7,563 bases of DNA from NCBI GenBank assembly GCA_030642525.1, contig DAOWNO010000090.1:1-7563 (forward strand). The letters are read 5' to 3'. Below, one piece after another: positions 6,421-7,563 of this stretch. The stretch's first letter is position 1. Each line of letters starts with the position of its first letter. The translations under genes and the position numbers were made by a program. The DNA comes from Candidatus Aegiribacteria sp. (GTDB taxonomy: Bacteria > Fermentibacterota > Fermentibacteria > Fermentibacterales > JCC-6). The notes under the pieces are model-generated. The model had not been told where the DNA came from and made no database searches. It saw only the letters and a program-made list of their open reading frames with translations.

Positions 6421-6945
6421 CTATTCAATCGGCTTGTTTTTCTCAAGATCGATCATAAGTTCACTTCTGGAAGCTATCTTGTTACTGAATTCTATCAGAA
6501 TATCAACTAATTTCCCGATAGCTTCCTTCATATCGGATCCGGCAGCTGCGGCAGCTTCAAGTACCCCGACTGCCTCTTCCAGTTCTTCGATATTTTCAAC
6601 AAGCCCGACATCAAAGGCGTAGAGCTTGTCCAGCTCGTCCTCGCGGACTTTATGCATATCGAACCATCCTCGATAGCCCCTTACAGCAAAACGAATCTCG
6701 TCAGTTACTTTTTCAATCTTTTTGATGACCCTGTCAATATCTGTCACGGACGAAAGAGCAGAGGGTCCCCGAAGACCGGCAGGTATTTCGTTTACTCTGA
6801 CTCTGAGCTGATCCAGTTTTACAGTAAGCCCTGATCGGAAAAGCTGGTCGTTATCCCTGCGTTCTTCTTTCCGCTTGTATCCCTTATACCCCGGAATCAG
6901 GCGGATTGCCTTTTCCAGAAAGCTCAGATTTCTTCCTTCACTCAT
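6421..6945 (-). CDS. Conserved-looking helical protein of unknown function, SPFH neighbour (174 aa)
   Basis: I do not recognise a named family. The protein is charged, lacks cysteines, a signal peptide and membrane segments, and is predicted from composition to be mostly alpha-helical. Notable parts are IPGYKGYKRKEERRD (17-31), a long helical stretch with DIDRVIKKIEKVTDEIRFAV (69-88), an aromatic patch YRGWFD (91-96), an acidic helix VENIEELEEAVGVLEAAAAA (116-135) and a C-terminal helix (137-168). Such a coiled-coil-like cytosolic protein next to an SPFH protein suggests a partner or adaptor, by context only. The ATG at 6945 is preceded by AAAGGA at a good distance. It is the first gene after the promoter candidate and lies 23 nt before the SPFH gene. 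Confidence 0.82.
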   Translation of the reverse strand: MSEGRNLSFLEKAIRLIPGYKGYKRKEERRDNDQLFRSGLTVKLDQLRVRVNEIPAGLRGPSALSSVTDIDRVIKKIEKVTDEIRFAVRGYRGWFDMHKVREDELDKLYAFDVGLVENIEELEEAVGVLEAAAAAGSDMKEAIGKLVDILIEFSNKIASRSELMIDLEKNKPIE

Positions 6946-6992
6946 TTCCTATCCTTTCTCTAAAATTAAATGTGTATCGTATATTTTCATGC

Positions 6993-7024
6993 ATTATAAG
7001 AATAAAACCAATCGGTTCTGTCAA
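6993..7024 (-). promoter_or_regulatory. Promoter candidate with a 20-nt spacer
   Basis: On the minus strand, TTGACA (7019-7024) and TATAAT (6993-6998) are both perfect sigma-70 hexamers, and they sit in the only sizeable gap between genes. The spacer is 20 nt (6999-7018), longer than the optimal 17, which would make it weak unless an activator helps. It lies after the mltG stop and would drive the unknown/SPFH genes and possibly the whole downstream set. Confidence 0.5.
7006..7017 (-). promoter_or_regulatory. Imperfect palindrome inside the promoter spacer, possible operator
   Basis: AACCGATTGGTT pairs at five of six positions and lies entirely between the -35 and -10 hexamers. A dyad within an over-long 19-20 nt spacer is the arrangement of MerR-family controlled promoters. 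The dyad is about 3 nt off the centre of the spacer and is short, so chance remains plausible. Confidence 0.3.
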
Positions 7025-7028
7025 TCCA

Positions 7029-7563
7029 TCACCTGTCAGGCAGTGATCTGATGTTCGAGAGATGTCCTGCGTGAGTATTAGCGAAGAGATGCCGTCCGGA
7101 ACCATCCTCCATACTGACAAAATACAGGTATCCGGAAATGATATCCGGACTGAAAGCAGCAGATATCGAACTCTCGCCTGGAGAACATATCGGTCCTGGA
7201 GGTAATCCTGTAATGCGATACGTATTGTATGGACTGTCAATTTCAAGATCTCCGTACAGAAGCACTTCCCTGACCTCTCCAATTGCATACTGCACTGTCG
7301 CGCAGCTTTCCAGTTTCATGCCGCGTCTCATTCTTGAGAGGAATACACCGGAGATAACCGCCCTTTCAGAGTCAATTTTTGCTTCCCTCTCAACGATGGA
7401 AGCAAGAGTGATCGTCTCATGAACACTAAGACCTGAACTCTCCAGAAGCTCCGCCCTGTCCGCCGGCCATCTGGACATGCCTGTTTCAACTATCCTCCTG
7501 AGAACCTGCTCAGCCATAAGAGAATCGGCAAACTCATATGTCTCCGGAAAAAGGTATCCTTCA
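7029..7563 (-). CDS. mltG: Endolytic murein transglycosylase MltG (YceG-like), C-terminal 177 residues
   Basis: MltG cleaves nascent peptidoglycan glycan strands at the inner membrane and helps set strand length. The fragment opens in frame at the right edge with EGYLFPETY, the family signature, so the gene begins outside the window and no start is present here. It continues with ASIVEREA (the active-site glutamate region, near residues 54-61 of the fragment), the SRMRRGMKLESCATVQYAIG segment, then DSPYNTYRITGLPPGPICSP and a final YLYFV...HLFANTHAGH segment. These are the conserved elements of the catalytic domain, and the C-terminal end is complete with TGA. The N-terminal membrane anchor and LysM-like part are missing because of the window edge. 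An 83-nt gap separates it from the next gene, so it may belong to a different transcript. Confidence 0.94.
   Translation of the reverse strand, partial: EGYLFPETYEFADSLMAEQVLRRIVETGMSRWPADRAELLESSGLSVHETITLASIVEREAKIDSERAVISGVFLSRMRRGMKLESCATVQYAIGEVREVLLYGDLEIDSPYNTYRITGLPPGPICSPGESSISAAFSPDIISGYLYFVSMEDGSGRHLFANTHAGHLSNIRSLPDR

Noticed and set aside
6938..7288. Minus-strand 116-codon frame across the mltG end and the gap
   Set aside because: It runs out of frame with the clear MltG motifs and spans the promoter region. The protein has no domain.

Overview
The window is a compact bacterial locus with every gene on the minus strand, so the genes read from the right end to the left. No RNA gene, CRISPR array, insertion sequence or phage gene was seen. 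Base composition looks moderate, AGA/AGG arginine codons are frequent, and Shine-Dalgarno sequences are present. The proteins fit an anaerobe-like bacterium with pyrophosphate-linked glycolysis, possibly from a poorly sampled lineage. The taxonomic guess is weak and rests only on gene content and sequence divergence.

Layout in transcription order: (1) the C-terminal end of mltG, an endolytic murein transglycosylase, enters from the right edge. (2) An 83-nt gap follows. It holds a promoter candidate with perfect TTGACA and TATAAT hexamers but an unusually long 20-nt spacer, and a near-palindrome sits inside that spacer. (3) An unrecognised 174-residue helical protein is followed 23 nt later by an SPFH/band-7 protein with a Gly/Met-rich linker and three C-terminal zinc ribbons. 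(4) An AMP-forming acyl/aryl acid ligase starts directly after the SPFH stop codon. Its last ~68 residues look like an AroQ chorismate mutase domain that has lost key catalytic positions. (5) A short type I-beta DAHP synthase overlaps the ligase by GTGA. (6) A phosphofructokinase carries the pyrophosphate-type active-site pair Asp103/Lys123. (7) Glyceraldehyde-3-phosphate dehydrogenase follows, and then (8) phosphoglycerate kinase, again with a GTGA overlap. pgk is cut by the left edge.

The gaps after the promoter candidate are 23, 0, -4, 33, 16 and -4 nt, and no terminator hairpin was seen, so all seven genes could form one transcript. The metabolic half links lower glycolysis (PPi-PFK, GAPDH, PGK) with the first step of the shikimate pathway (DAHP synthase, using PEP and erythrose 4-phosphate). 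The most unusual item is the ligase with a chorismate-mutase-like tail. The tail sits exactly where a CM-DAHP synthase fusion would carry its regulatory CM domain, but here it belongs to the neighbouring ligase polypeptide.
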